Shown: positions 1 to 10,490, numbered from the stretch's first letter. The stretch: DNA of 36,745 nt from Akkermansiaceae bacterium (GCA_029866215.1 JARWZU010000055.1:1-36745); one strand, 5' to 3'. Notes: generated from the sequence alone by a model not told the origin. Numbers and translations: made by a program.

Positions 1-556
1 GGTTCCATTGTAAGTCAACGCCACCGCCAGCCCGCTCGGCGTGGTGCTCGCAGAAACCACCTTCGCCGTTCCATCATAAGTCGCCGTTAGATTTCCAAGG
101 GCCACCGTGGCCGACGCTTTTCCCACCGTCACGCTGATGTCGCGGCCAATCGACTCGTAGTTGTTAGACGATGGCGTGAAGACCACCGTCTGATCCGCCG
201 TGCCCGCACTTGGAACCCGCGAAGGATCGGCAAACGCAAAGCTTCCAGCGACCGAGGCCTCCCCACCGCTCAGCAACGCACTGGACAGCGGCTGACCATA
301 CACGAGCTCCGAGGCGACCGGAACCGAAACCCAGGTGGGAGTTGCTTTGCCAATCAATAGTTCACCCGAGCCAGTGCCTTGATAGTTGGCATCGGTGATC
401 GTTCCCACCACCGCATAAGTTCCGGCATTCACTGGCACGGTCGAAGTTCCATTGTACGTCAGTGCCACCGCCAGCCCGCTCGGCGTGGTGCTCGCAGAAA
501 CCACCTTCGCCGTTCCATCATAAGTCGCCGTTAGATTTCCAAGGGCCACCGTGGCA
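1..556 (-). repeat. Near-identical direct repeat inside the MBG region of the protease gene (period 444 bp)
   Basis: A block of about 110 bp at 1-112 recurs at about 446-556 with only a few differences (for example taagtcaac versus tacgtcagt). The repeat distance of 444 bp equals exactly 148 codons. Each 148-residue unit starts with ATVALGNLTATYDGT and contains two beta subdomains, one MBG-type and one beginning near VYGQPLSSALL. The first copy runs off the window edge, so the true copy number is unknown. Near-identity at DNA level points to recent tandem duplication or gene conversion. Confidence 0.85.
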
Positions 557-3500
557 AGTCCCGGCAGAACCGTTACTAAAGCCGTATTCGATAAGCCACC
601 ACCCGAGGCCGTGATGACAAATGGACCACCCGCAGCGTTCGCAGCAAAAACACCTGATGAGTTGATGCTGCCACCACCATTGACCAACCAACTGAACCCA
701 GTTGGCTGAACCGCCAGTGCCAACCCGAACTGATCAAGCGTTGCCGCACTGAACGTTTGAGTTGCACCCACTCTTAGGCTAGCACTGCCGGGGCTTACCC
801 GCACCTCTGATGCTGTCTGCAACACGCGCACATGGACCAACGAACTCGAAACAAGCCCCGGAACATCACGAATCGAAACCGTTAGATCATAATCCCCAGC
901 TTCTGAAAAACTCACCACCGTCGACTTTGCGGCATTGGTTCCATTCACTGAAAACGAAACCGTTGCTCCGAGGCCACTCGAAAGGCTCCATGTGTAGGTA
1001 AGCAAACTCTCGCCACCGTTATCACTCGCACCCACGGCGAGACCGAGTGAGCTACTTCGCACGATCTGATAAACCGTACCATCCGGATCCGTCACGGTTT
1101 CTCCAGAATTGCCGGTCGCAGCCGTGGAAATTGCAGGCGCTTGATTCGTGAAGTCACCACTTCCAGTCAATGCAATGCTGTCGATACTCCAGCCCGTACT
1201 GGCTGTTGCGCCATTGGTGGCAAGTCGCCAGCGTATTTGCAGATTTTTACCCGCATACTTTGCCGCATCAGTTAAGTTTACCGTGGATTTGATATAGCCG
1301 TTGCTGTTTCCACTCCAGGCAAGTTTGCCGTTAAAATCATTGCTGCCACTACTAATCGTAGACCCATAGCCATTGCTGGCAAATGAAGCACCTGAGCCTG
1401 CATCCGTGACATCGAACCAGGTTCCGCCAGCAACCGAAAACTCTAACCTCCCACCGTCTCTCCTGTATTGAAGATCGTAACTATGCCAGAAACTGAGTTG
1501 CAGGTTTGTCGCCAATGAAGGGATTGCAATGATCGGCGATGTCAGATTGACGGTCGATCTGCTCGCGGGGCCAGCAGCAAAATAAGAGCTTGTGGGCGAG
1601 TAACTCACCGAATTCACAAGAGACCAACTATTGGAACCTGTAGTGGTTAGAGATGTCCAACCGACGGGGTTTGAATCAAAATTCTCATTCCAGATCGCTG
1701 CCAAAACGGAGAAGCCCGCAGTCAGGGTCGATGTGGAAAGATCAGGATTCGTACCCACCACATCCCAGAGACCAGCAGCAGCCCCCGTGAGGTTGAATTG
1801 GCATCGCAATGAACTACCAATCAACTGAACACTCGTTCCAACAATATCCGTTTGGCCAACACGCTTGAGCTTGATGACCGATCCAGCGAGAAAACCTGAC
1901 CCTGTTAGATCAACCGTGACGTTGCCTGACATTCCGCTTGCTGGGCTGATCCCACTCAATGAAATCGGAGGAGGTGGAGCTAAATCGGCAGAGCTTCCAG
2001 AAAGGATGAGAGAATAATTCTGAAGATTGTTGGCGAGCGTGCCAGAAAACGAAACCACTGCCTGATAAGCTCCTGCAGCGGATGGGGCTGAAATACTGAC
2101 CTGCTCAACGTTGTCGGTGTTATTGACGCCCGTGGTGGCTGGGGAATCCATCGTAGCCGCCGAAGGGGCTGAGACGAACGGCATCACATAGGGGTAAAAA
2201 ATCGTTCCGTTGGGAGCGACGATCTTAAGATTCAGATTATTGACAAGGCGGACCGTTCTTGAATCTGAAGTGGTCGTCGCAGTACCCGCAGGATCCGTCC
2301 ATGAAAGCGTGGCGCGAATCGATGATACACCATCCCAGATGAACGATTGGGTCCGCGAAACGGTCGAGGCGTTGAGTTGATTTTCGGTAATGTACTGTTT
2401 GCTCGAAAAACTCGCGTGGTCTGCAATCAAATCCGCCGCCACTTTTACATTGATCAAGCCCCAACCGTATTTGTAATCGGGGCCAACGTTTCCCCGATCA
2501 TCGGCAGTATGAATCAACAAGCCTTTGAGCGTGCTGGCTCGCATCGCTTGCCCAGGGAATAGGCTCGTGTACTGCTGAATGAGCAATGCCGTTGAGCCCA
2601 CGGCGTTCGGCGATGCCATACTCGTTCCACTATACGTGTCGTAGGAATTATTGCTTGCGTTCGTCGACGAGTACAGCCCGTCACCATTGGCGACGAGGTC
2701 GGGCTTGATGCGCCCATCATCGGTGGGTCCCCACGACGAGAAAGAGCTAGAATCCGCTTTGTTGGGATCGCGTAATCCATTGGTCACTGCGTCGCTGGCC
2801 GAACCGATGGTCATCACATTTTTTGCCAATGCATCGTTGGCGATGGTTTCGAACCCACTCCGATAGTTCCCATCACCATTCGGGTGGAGCGCAGTATCAT
2901 AGGTCACCACCGATGTGCCACCCGGGGTGAGTGATACCGTTTGCCCCGCACTTGGACTGTCGACTCGATCATTACCAGCACTGCGAAAAATCAAATAGTA
3001 AGGTGCCGCAAAGGCGAGTGCATCTTCATCGCGGGCGTAGGTGTTATATTTACCGAAATCTTGGTCAATACTCGTTGAGGTGGTACCCTCACCATACCAT
3101 TCCCAAACCCGCGTGCCATTGTTCACATAATTCCAACCGCTGATGTATCCATAGCTGTGATTCGAGAGGTAAATCTTGCCTGCCTGATTGGGCGCGGAGG
3201 CTCCACGCAAGGTCATCTCAGTGCTATCTGAGTTCCAATCATAACTGTTCACAATGGCTCCCGGAGACATCCCCTTGGCGTTCGCCACGACCCCTGAAGC
3301 GATCAAGGTGCCCGCGACATGGGTCGCATGGTCGATCGAAGCAGCCCCATCCATCACCGACAAGCGAGTGCCAAATTCTTGGTGAGTCGAACGACCAGAC
3401 CCACCATCCCACAATCCAATCGTGACGCCAGTTCCGTCGAGCTGGTATCCGGTTCTTACAATGGTTACTCCAGTGGAAATCGACGCATTCGCATTGTGGG

Positions 3501-3807
3501 TGGTGAAATAGATGGGCTTTTCCCCCTCGAAATCAGCAATTTCTTGGGTGACTCCGTTGGGTCGCATGATCCGCAGTGGCAGGCCTCTCTGCGTCGCACG
3601 ATCCCTAGCGCTCTGCCGTTTCAGCCCACTGATTTCGCGCATCCTCGTGGTGACTCGATCCCGTGAAATAGGATCTGAAAGGTCAGTGCCAGGCTGCGCC
3701 AAGAGGTCTCCCAAGTTGTCCTGACCTCGCGCGACCCCCACGAGCAAGAACGCACATACCACAAAAAATCGGAGTCGGTAACGATCTCTCACACCGCTGA
3801 GGATCAT
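1..3807 (-). CDS. Secreted subtilisin-like (S8) serine protease with C-terminal Ig/MBG repeats, 3' end outside window
   Basis: An uninterrupted frame of 1269 codons starts at the ATG at 3807 and is still open at base 1. Residues 1-29 form a signal peptide (hydrophobic core FFVVCAFLLVGVA). The S8 catalytic triad is visible as D134 (GLWDGG), H163 (HATHVAGT) and S396 (SGTSMASP), with the oxyanion-hole N279 (RSAGND). After the protease come a P/CUB-like beta segment (about 460-610), an IPT/TIG-like segment (about 615-700), a MAM/jellyroll-like segment beginning ENFDSNPVGW (about 710-890), Ig-like segments, and from about 1085 MBG/YDG-type repeats. The role is probably extracellular proteolysis with surface or matrix attachment; the substrate is unknown. 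The gene lies 30 bp behind the zinc-ribbon gene on the same strand, with no clear ribosome binding site. The protease call is secure; the domain names after residue 600 are approximate. Confidence 0.9.
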   Translation of the reverse strand, partial: MILSGVRDRYRLRFFVVCAFLLVGVARGQDNLGDLLAQPGTDLSDPISRDRVTTRMREISGLKRQSARDRATQRGLPLRIMRPNGVTQEIADFEGEKPIYFTTHNANASISTGVTIVRTGYQLDGTGVTIGLWDGGSGRSTHQEFGTRLSVMDGAASIDHATHVAGTLIASGVVANAKGMSPGAIVNSYDWNSDSTEMTLRGASAPNQAGKIYLSNHSYGYISGWNYVNNGTRVWEWYGEGTTSTSIDQDFGKYNTYARDEDALAFAAPYYLIFRSAGNDRVDSPSAGQTVSLTPGGTSVVTYDTALHPNGDGNYRSGFETIANDALAKNVMTIGSASDAVTNGLRDPNKADSSSFSSWGPTDDGRIKPDLVANGDGLYSSTNASNNSYDTYSGTSMASPNAVGSTALLIQQYTSLFPGQAMRASTLKGLLIHTADDRGNVGPDYKYGWGLINVKVAADLIADHASFSSKQYITENQLNASTVSRTQSFIWDGVSSIRATLSWTDPAGTATTTSDSRTVRLVNNLNLKIVAPNGTIFYPYVMPFVSAPSAATMDSPATTGVNNTDNVEQVSISAPSAAGAYQAVVSFSGTLANNLQNYSLILSGSSADLAPPPPISLSGISPASGMSGNVTVDLTGSGFLAGSVIKLKRVGQTDIVGTSVQLIGSSLRCQFNLTGAAAGLWDVVGTNPDLSTSTLTAGFSVLAAIWNENFDSNPVGWTSLTTTGSNSWSLVNSVSYSPTSSYFAAGPASRSTVNLTSPIIAIPSLATNLQLSFWHSYDLQYRRDGGRLEFSVAGGTWFDVTDAGSGASFASNGYGSTISSGSNDFNGKLAWSGNSNGYIKSTVNLTDAAKYAGKNLQIRWRLATNGATASTGWSIDSIALTGSGDFTNQAPAISTAATGNSGETVTDPDGTVYQIVRSSSLGLAVGASDNGGESLLTYTWSLSSGLGATVSFSVNGTNAAKSTVVSFSEAGDYDLTVSIRDVPGLVSSSLVHVRVLQTASEVRVSPGSASLRVGATQTFSAATLDQFGLALAVQPTGFSWLVNGGGSINSSGVFAANAAGGPFVITASGGGLSNTALVTVLPGLATVALGNLTATYDGTAKVVSASTTPSGLAVALTYNGTSTVPVNAGTYAVVGTITDANYQGTGSGELLIGKATPTWVSVPVASELVYGQPLSSALLSGGEASVAGSFAFADPSRVPSAGTADQTVVFTPSSNNYESIGRDISVTVGKASATVALGNLTATYDGTAKVVSASTTPSGLAVALTYNGT

Positions 3808-3837
3808 ACCGCGGTGAAAAATTACAACATCAAATCT

Positions 3838-4542
3838 TCAGTCATCTGCGTACAAAATCCGCCCGCAGTCCTCACACTGAGCGATTTCCCGTCCGGACGT
3901 CACCTTCATCACCGTGGAGGCGATCAGCTTCATGTGGCAACCACCACATTTACCCTGCCGCATCGGCGCAACCGCCACGCCGTCTTTGATCTTCATCAGT
4001 CGCAGGTACAGCGGAATCAAACTCTCGGGCACATCAAGCGCCAGTTTCTCCCGTTCCACTGAGACTTCAGCACGATCAGCCTCCATCTTTGCGTGCCGCT
4101 GGGCGATGGATGCCAAATCCTCCTCCACCAGCGTTCGGGTGTGGACAAGGGCAGCTTCGGCCGCTTTCAGCTTGGCACGAAATCCGTCCACCTCTTCCAT
4201 TGCAACAAGTTCTTGGGTCTCGAATTCGTCCAAATCCTTCTCGTAGCGCATGATTTCATGCCCGAGTGCCACAAACTCCTCGTTTTTGCGGGTCTCAAAT
4301 TGCTGCAACTTGAGGCGTTTGATCGTCGTGCGACGCGTTTCAGCATCCAGCTCGATCTTTTTCACCCGCAGTTCGCAGTCGAGCAGTGCCTGATGAGCCT
4401 TGGCGACGGCCGCCTCATCCCCTGCCAGCTTGGCCTTGGCCCGAGTTTCGTCTTGGGGCAATTTCAAAAGGTCCTTGGCCAAAGCCAACAACCGGCGGTC
4501 ACGGTCTTGGAGAATCAACAACGCACGAACTTCATCTTGCAT
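3838..4542 (-). CDS. Coiled-coil protein with C-terminal C4 zinc ribbon (CdsZ/DUF164-like)
   Basis: The protein has 234 residues. Residues 1-170 are charged heptad-like helix, predicted to form a long antiparallel coiled coil. The C-terminus holds a zinc ribbon with C199-x2-C202 (CGGC) and C223-x2-C226 (CEDCGRILY). This is the architecture of the bacterial zf-RING_7/DUF164 family; chlamydial CdsZ (CT398), which binds sigma-54 and secretion proteins, is the characterised relative. A DNA- or protein-binding scaffold role is inferred from the family only. The ATG at 4542 begins MQDEVRALLILQDRD, the usual N-terminus of this family. It lies 30 bp upstream of the secreted protease gene on the same strand, so the two may be co-transcribed, although no functional link is obvious. 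Confidence 0.85.
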   Translation of the reverse strand: MQDEVRALLILQDRDRRLLALAKDLLKLPQDETRAKAKLAGDEAAVAKAHQALLDCELRVKKIELDAETRRTTIKRLKLQQFETRKNEEFVALGHEIMRYEKDLDEFETQELVAMEEVDGFRAKLKAAEAALVHTRTLVEEDLASIAQRHAKMEADRAEVSVEREKLALDVPESLIPLYLRLMKIKDGVAVAPMRQGKCGGCHMKLIASTVMKVTSGREIAQCEDCGRILYADD

Positions 4543-4675
4543 GCCAACTGATTAAACGGCGCGACCCGAGACCGCAAGGATTACCCTACCCCTTTCGTGA
4601 ATTCTCCAGCCTTCACACTCAAACCGAGTTCTGCATCACTCGCAACTCGCCCGCTTTTGCCGCGGACAGCACCCA

Positions 4676-5397
4676 TCACGATCCCTTCCCGAACACTTCC
4701 ACCTCGATGTAGTGGTTCATTTCGTTCGACGTGTTGCCCTTGCTGTAAAGGCGCACATAGCGGCCCTTGATGCCCTTGGCATCGGCGATGAGACCGTAGC
4801 GGGATTCGACATAAGGATTGTCCGTGCCTTTGCCGAGTTCGGAGGAGTTGTCGTAGTCGTTGTTGTAGATGGTAGTGACGCCGGCCTTAAACTCCGCATC
4901 GTCGGAAATTTGAATGACCACATCGTGATATGCCCGCTTCTGCGAGTGAAAATGCCAGACCCACACGGCCGAGAGCGTGTCGCTCTTTTCCAGATCGATC
5001 TGTACCCACTGCTTCCCATCTAACAACTCGACAAAGTAGCCCTCGCCCGCCGCCTTGTCTCCGTCGGTGATGAGGGTGAGGTCGCCAATGATCGGGTTCT
5101 CATCGCTGCTCGTCGCCTTCTTGCCCTTTGAAAGCAGGACGGTGCCTTCGGGAACGCGGAACTCGGGGGCTTGCGTCGGCGCTTGGACGAGGTTCGGAAC
5201 CTTCATCGGCTTCGGCGTGCCTTCAATCAGTTCTGGAGGGAGATCGGTAGCGAGTGGCACGCCACCGACTGTTCCAGTTGAAGCGGCTGGTGCGGGTGCT
5301 GATCCCGCTGCGTCTGAGGTAGAGTCCGATTTCTTGCCGCAACTCGAGAGTGTAAAAACGGAGGCTGCAAAAATGGCGTGGGCGGTGATATTGAGTT

Positions 5398-5401
<4 letters not shown>
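4676..5401 (-). CDS. Lipoprotein with discoidin (F5/8 type C)-like carbohydrate-binding fold
   Basis: The protein has 241 residues and a type II signal peptide: MKLNITAHAIFAASVFTLSSC, lipobox LSSC with C21 as the lipidated residue. A low-complexity Ala/Ser/Pro linker follows to about residue 60. Residues 95-240 look like a beta-jellyroll of discoidin type (WVQIDLEKSDTLSAVWVWHFH ... YVRLYSKG ... HYIEVEVFG), a fold often used for sugar binding. The start codon overlaps the stop codon of the upstream oxidoreductase as ATGA, so translation is probably coupled. A periplasmic, membrane-anchored partner of the oxidoreductase that binds a glycan substrate is an inference from context. No terminator is evident in the 133 bp behind it (4543-4675), where I see nothing else. 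Confidence 0.8.
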
Positions 5402-6744
<1,343 letters not shown>

Positions 6745-6748
6745 GCGA

Positions 6749-7270
6749 TTACCACTTTTTGAGGAGGGTGAAACGATTGTGATTGGACAACGCAAGCGCC
6801 ATCACCACGAGGATCATGTGGACACCGAGCCAAGAGACTCCCTCGTCCTGTTTAATGAGAATGAGGCCCCACGTCAGGCTGGTGTAAAGCAAGCCGAGCA
6901 GAAAAAGCGATGTCCGGCTGGCGATCCCGAGCAAGATCGCGACGCCTAACACCAAAAGTGATGGGCCAAGCACCTTGTCATAAAGCGGCAAAGCGACCTT
7001 CAGCATCAAAGGCTCCGCAGTGAACTTCGACATCAACGCCTCGGGCACCCCATGATAGTTCTCCAGCGCGTAATGTTTCACCGAGCCACCTGAGGTAAGC
7101 CCGTAGGAATTGACCGCGCCATCGATTTTTACGGCTTGATCGGACGCGGCACTACCCGCGAATTTTTCAATACCCGTCTGTACGGAGCGTACACCCAGCC
7201 AAATTCGTAAAAGAAGCGCCCCATAAGTGAAGGCAAGTTGGTTCGTTTCGCAGGAGGATTCGTTGCTCAT
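6749..7270 (-). CDS. DoxX-family integral membrane protein
   Basis: The product has 173 residues. The N-terminal segment AFTYGALLLRIWLGVRSVQTGIEKFAG is the DoxX-type first helix, followed by a soluble loop (about 45-85) and three further hydrophobic helices (about 95-120, 120-140 and 148-165, for example VLGPSLLVLGVAILLGIASR). DoxX relatives are small four-helix membrane proteins linked to quinone or thiosulfate redox systems, but no firm function exists for most. It is the first gene of a minus-strand operon with the oxidoreductase and the lipoprotein. It could feed electrons from the exported dehydrogenase into the membrane; this is inference only. Confidence 0.8.
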   Translation of the reverse strand: MSNESSCETNQLAFTYGALLLRIWLGVRSVQTGIEKFAGSAASDQAVKIDGAVNSYGLTSGGSVKHYALENYHGVPEALMSKFTAEPLMLKVALPLYDKVLGPSLLVLGVAILLGIASRTSLFLLGLLYTSLTWGLILIKQDEGVSWLGVHMILVVMALALSNHNRFTLLKKW

Positions 7271-7313
7271 GTTCGATTGATTTCAGTTAGACTAAAAATA
7301 GGTTTTTAATTTT

Positions 7314-7336
7314 GTGCTCTAGGGATAGTAGAGCAC
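7314..7336 (-). terminator. Perfect 8-bp inverted repeat between oxidoreductase 2 and the doxX operon
   Basis: GTGCTCTA and TAGAGCAC flank a 7-nt loop 18 bp behind the stop codon of the upstream oxidoreductase gene. On the minus strand the hairpin is followed by AAAATTAAAAACC, not a U tract, so it is a weak or Rho-assisted terminator at best. It could also be an operator for the doxX operon, whose start lies 44 bp further on. Confidence 0.45.
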
Positions 7337-7354
7337 TGCGACTTGCATCCAAGC

Positions 7355-8713
7355 TTAGACGAGCTTGGGTTCCCACCCAGCACGGTACTTGCGCTTGATC
7401 ATCGACTGCACCTCAGGAAGCCCCCGAGCGTCAATCTTTTTCATATCCCAGTCGATCCTCTTGCCGAGGCGGACTGCTAGGTTGCCGACGAGCACCATCT
7501 CAGTGAGCGGCCCCGCGTGATCGACAAAGTTTGAAACTGGCTTCGGCCCATCGCCTCGGATGGCTCGGCAAAGCTCTTGGGTTGGACCGCCCGTGACGCG
7601 GGGATAGACCTTCGGAGTCTTCCGTGCTTCTTGCATGAGACTTTCCGGAAAAACCTTCGGCGACGTGCCGCAGTAAGCGTCATTGACAAACAGCACGCCC
7701 TTGGTGCCCACAAACACTTGTCCAAAATCGCTGTTGAGCTCGAGGTCCGCTGGAATGCCTGGCGGGCGAACGAATTCCTTGTCGGTGTTCGGGTCATTCA
7801 CCCCGTCTTGCCAAACCACCTTGACCGCCCCCCTCTTACCCTTCGCAGGGAATTGATAAATCAGCGTCGACCGCAGCGGAGCAATGACATCATCAAACTC
7901 TGCGACCTTGCTCGCCTCGACCACGAAATCCCCATTTAAATCAAGCGCCCAGAATGCCGAATTGAAACTGTGGCACCCGATGTCACCCAGAGCCCCGCAG
8001 CCATAGTCCCAGAAGCCCCGCCACTTAAATGGGTGGATGCCGGGGTTGTAAGGGCGCTCAGTCGCGACCGTACCCTGCCAAACGTCCCAATTTATCCCAG
8101 GTGGTACAGGCTGCGCCGGAAATTGCAACCCCACGCCCTGCGGCCAAATCGGCCGATTCGTCCAGTAGTGGACCTCGGTCACCTCGCCAATGACCCCAGA
8201 TTCAATCCACTCCCGCAGAATCCGTGTGCCTTCAAGCGTCGCCCCCTGATTGCCCATCACCGTCAGAACATTTTTTTCCTTAGCGTAGTTCGCCAACGCA
8301 CGCGCTTCCCAGAGATTGTTGCAAAGCGGCTTCTGCACCATGACCGGCTTGCCGAGACGGATCGCCTCAACCGCAATCGGAAAGTGCATGTGGTCTGGCG
8401 TACTGACGGTGACCACATCGATCTGATCCGCCACCGATGCGAACATCTCACGGTAATCCGAGAAATATTTGGCTTGGGGGAAAGCATCCATCGCCCGCTT
8501 CGCACGGCCCTGGTCGATGTCGCACAAAAACGAAATATGATTGCCAGGCGCGATCTCTTGCAGGTCGCTAAAACCTCTGCCGCTGCAGCCGATGACGGCC
8601 ACATTGAGTTGTTTCAGTGCGTCTTTCTGCCCGAGCAGAAGGTTCGGCGCCAGTGCACTGCCCGCGAGCGCTGCGGCGGATTTGATGAAACTGCGGCGTG
8701 AGTTCATTTGCAT
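7355..8713 (-). CDS. Tat-exported Gfo/Idh/MocA family oxidoreductase (second copy)
   Basis: The product has 452 residues from the ATG at 8713 (MQMNSRRSFIKSAAALAG), which places the twin arginine at residues 6-7. The upstream in-frame start at 8755 would add 14 residues before the signal. The Rossmann loop is VAVIGCSGRGFSD. The EKP motif is altered to QKP (VMVQKPLCNN), and the second-domain motif is ALGDIGCHSFNSAF. This is a periplasmic NAD(P)-type dehydrogenase of unknown sugar specificity. It is clearly a different subfamily from the copy at 5398-6744 (they share fold motifs but little else). It stands alone between fur and the doxX operon. The 166 bp upstream (8714-8879) shows no distinct motif. 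Confidence 0.88.
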   Translation of the reverse strand: MQMNSRRSFIKSAAALAGSALAPNLLLGQKDALKQLNVAVIGCSGRGFSDLQEIAPGNHISFLCDIDQGRAKRAMDAFPQAKYFSDYREMFASVADQIDVVTVSTPDHMHFPIAVEAIRLGKPVMVQKPLCNNLWEARALANYAKEKNVLTVMGNQGATLEGTRILREWIESGVIGEVTEVHYWTNRPIWPQGVGLQFPAQPVPPGINWDVWQGTVATERPYNPGIHPFKWRGFWDYGCGALGDIGCHSFNSAFWALDLNGDFVVEASKVAEFDDVIAPLRSTLIYQFPAKGKRGAVKVVWQDGVNDPNTDKEFVRPPGIPADLELNSDFGQVFVGTKGVLFVNDAYCGTSPKVFPESLMQEARKTPKVYPRVTGGPTQELCRAIRGDGPKPVSNFVDHAGPLTEMVLVGNLAVRLGKRIDWDMKKIDARGLPEVQSMIKRKYRAGWEPKLV

Positions 8714-8879
8714 GGTAGATGTTGGGTTTTCGTTAGCGAGAGTGATTTTCCTCAAACCGAGGACGAATCCTACTCATTATTTCAAAATCTTCACTCGTAC
8801 GCAGCCCTGGAGCAAAATTGTTCAGAAACCCTCAGGAAATCGCAAGAATTTAGGCGCCAGACCAAATAACCGCCACCGG

Positions 8880-9404
8880 CTAGCGCTTTTTCCGCAATCT
8901 CTTGCCCGTCAAGCGAGTTGCAATGAGGTTCGGACAGCGCCCCTTGAGACGAAGCTGCTCGCAGTTCGCCTCGATCCGAATCGATTGCCTCACCGGCTTA
9001 AATCCCAACCTGCGCGTGACGCAATCGTTGAGGAGATCGAGGTGCGAGTCTTCAAATTCCACCACCCGCCCACAGTCAATGCAGACCAAATGATTGTGCG
9101 AGGGCTTATCAACAAAGTTGGGATCGTAGGTCGTCTGATTGTCACCAAGGTCGACCTCCCGCAGCAAATTCGCCTCCACCAGGAGACTCAGGGTCCGGTA
9201 AACCGTCGCGCGAGAAGTCTCAGCATCCACTTTTCGTACCCGGTCAAAAAGCTCATCCGCCGTGAAATGTTCTTCACGCGAAAAAGCAGCTGAAACGATG
9301 GCATTGCGCTGACTCGTCCGGCGCAGTCCTTTCCGCGAAATGAATTCATTGAGACGTTCTTGAATACCGTGATCCACAAAAGGAGTGATAAACACTGAAC
9401 TCAT
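8880..9404 (-). CDS. Fur-family metal-dependent transcriptional repressor
   Basis: The product has 174 residues. The N-terminal winged helix shows the family pattern GLRRTSQRNAIVSAAF ... HFTADELFDRVRK ... SRATVYRTLSLL (residues 26-75). The metal and dimerisation part has HNHLVCIDCGRVVEFED with H103, H105, C108 and C111. The usual second structural CxxC near the C-terminus is incomplete: C157 is present in GRCPNL but the partner cysteine is Leu, and C148 lies nine residues earlier. It may therefore bind zinc differently from E. coli Fur. Fur, Zur and PerR cannot be told apart from sequence alone. It is divergent from the porin gene at 9585, which makes that porin a natural target. Confidence 0.9.
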   Translation of the reverse strand: MSSVFITPFVDHGIQERLNEFISRKGLRRTSQRNAIVSAAFSREEHFTADELFDRVRKVDAETSRATVYRTLSLLVEANLLREVDLGDNQTTYDPNFVDKPSHNHLVCIDCGRVVEFEDSHLDLLNDCVTRRLGFKPVRQSIRIEANCEQLRLKGRCPNLIATRLTGKRLRKKR

Positions 9405-9584
9405 TTACGGAAAGCCTAAATAATCTGCGCAGATCGACCGTGGTTTCAAAACTCAGAAAAATGGAGTACCCACGCTAACGAATTATCAAAAACACCAGCA
9501 TTCTTAATCACAAGATTATCAAGAATTCCTCATAACGTATAAGAAAGATAATTTTTTACATCAACTATCATTAATAGATTGACC
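9405..9584. promoter_or_regulatory. AT-rich divergent intergenic region between fur and the porin, with repeated ATTATCAA motifs
   Basis: This 180-bp stretch is much richer in A+T than its surroundings and separates two divergent genes. ATTATCAA occurs at 9482-9489 and again at 9515-9522, and a related ACTATCATT lies at 9565-9573. Such GATAAT/ATTATC-like words are typical of Fur-family operators, but no complete 19-bp Fur box is present. It probably holds the promoters of both genes; I cannot place -10/-35 boxes with confidence. Confidence 0.45.
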
Positions 9585-10463
9585 ATGAATACAAAACTGT
9601 TGTATACCCGAAATGCTATGAAACTGCATGCATTAACATTATTGCTGACATCGGCACCGCTATTTGCAGGTGTCTCCGCCCCGACAAGCACCGCGCCGCA
9701 GTCTGACTGCGTCGCTGGATGGACATTCGGATTTGACGCACTCGCCCTTCGCCCCTTCCAATCGGAAGGATTGTATACAGAACGTGGTTACGATTTCGCA
9801 TACCGGATCAATGCCGGTTACGATTTCAGCGACTGTTTCTTCACGAAAATGTCATACTTCCACTACGACACGACGACAGTGAATGAAAACCTAATCGTCG
9901 CACCCGAGACTGTTCCAACCCAATTCGATGGTGATATGCAAGCTCAGTCGGGCGACTGGGTGGTAGGCCAACATTTCAGACCATCGGAACAACTGGTGCT
10001 ATCCCCCTACGTTGGACTTCGTTGGGCAAAATTTGAGGAAAATTCGAATGATACCACCTTGTCCGTGACCGAAACTCTTGGCCGCCAGAGACATGAATTC
10101 AACGGCTATGGCATCGTTGTCGGATTGGATGGCAACCGATCCTTTGGCAACAACCTATCGATGTACGGGGTTGCAAAACAAGCGATTGTATTCGGCAATA
10201 CCGACTACAGCCAAACCTCCACGGTCGATGGTACACTAACGCTCAATGATCAATATAGCGAAGACAGTGTCGCATCGATCACCGAAGTGGGCTTTGGACT
10301 GCAGTACGACTTTGTCATGGGGGCGACTGCCGCCAATATTCGCGCAGGGGTAGAAGGCCAATATTGGGCCGGCCTCAGTGGTGGCTTTGCGAGCGGATCG
10401 TTCAGCGATAGTGAAAACGTCGGCCTCGCTGGCTTCTTGCTAGGCGCAAACTTGAAATTCTAA
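9585..10463 (+). CDS. Outer-membrane porin, Lpg1974-like (MOMP-type) beta-barrel
   Basis: The product has 292 residues from the ATG at 9585; a TTG two codons upstream and an ATG at 9618 (MKLHALTLLLTSAPLFA) are alternatives. A signal peptide is followed by a mature protein rich in alternating aromatic/polar strands (GWTFGFDALALRPFQSEG, YRINAGYDFSDCFFTKMSYFHYD, LSPYVGLRWAKFEE, SITEVGFGLQYDF). It ends in the outer-membrane signature LLGANLKF with a terminal Phe. This pattern fits the Lpg1974 pore-forming family first seen in Legionella. A role in diffusion of small solutes or metals is inferred. The gene is monocistronic: divergent from fur and followed by a strong terminator. Confidence 0.75.
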   Translation: MNTKLLYTRNAMKLHALTLLLTSAPLFAGVSAPTSTAPQSDCVAGWTFGFDALALRPFQSEGLYTERGYDFAYRINAGYDFSDCFFTKMSYFHYDTTTVNENLIVAPETVPTQFDGDMQAQSGDWVVGQHFRPSEQLVLSPYVGLRWAKFEENSNDTTLSVTETLGRQRHEFNGYGIVVGLDGNRSFGNNLSMYGVAKQAIVFGNTDYSQTSTVDGTLTLNDQYSEDSVASITEVGFGLQYDFVMGATAANIRAGVEGQYWAGLSGGFASGSFSDSENVGLAGFLLGANLKF

Positions 10464-10490
10464 CTCTAACCCAACCTCAATTCCCCCCGG

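Noticed and set aside
6745-6795. Longer start for the first oxidoreductase
   Set aside because: It would overlap the end of doxX and place the twin-arginine motif too far from the N-terminus.
7970-8701. A 243-codon plus-strand frame over the second oxidoreductase
   Set aside because: Antisense shadow of a well-supported gene, with low-complexity Arg/Pro composition.
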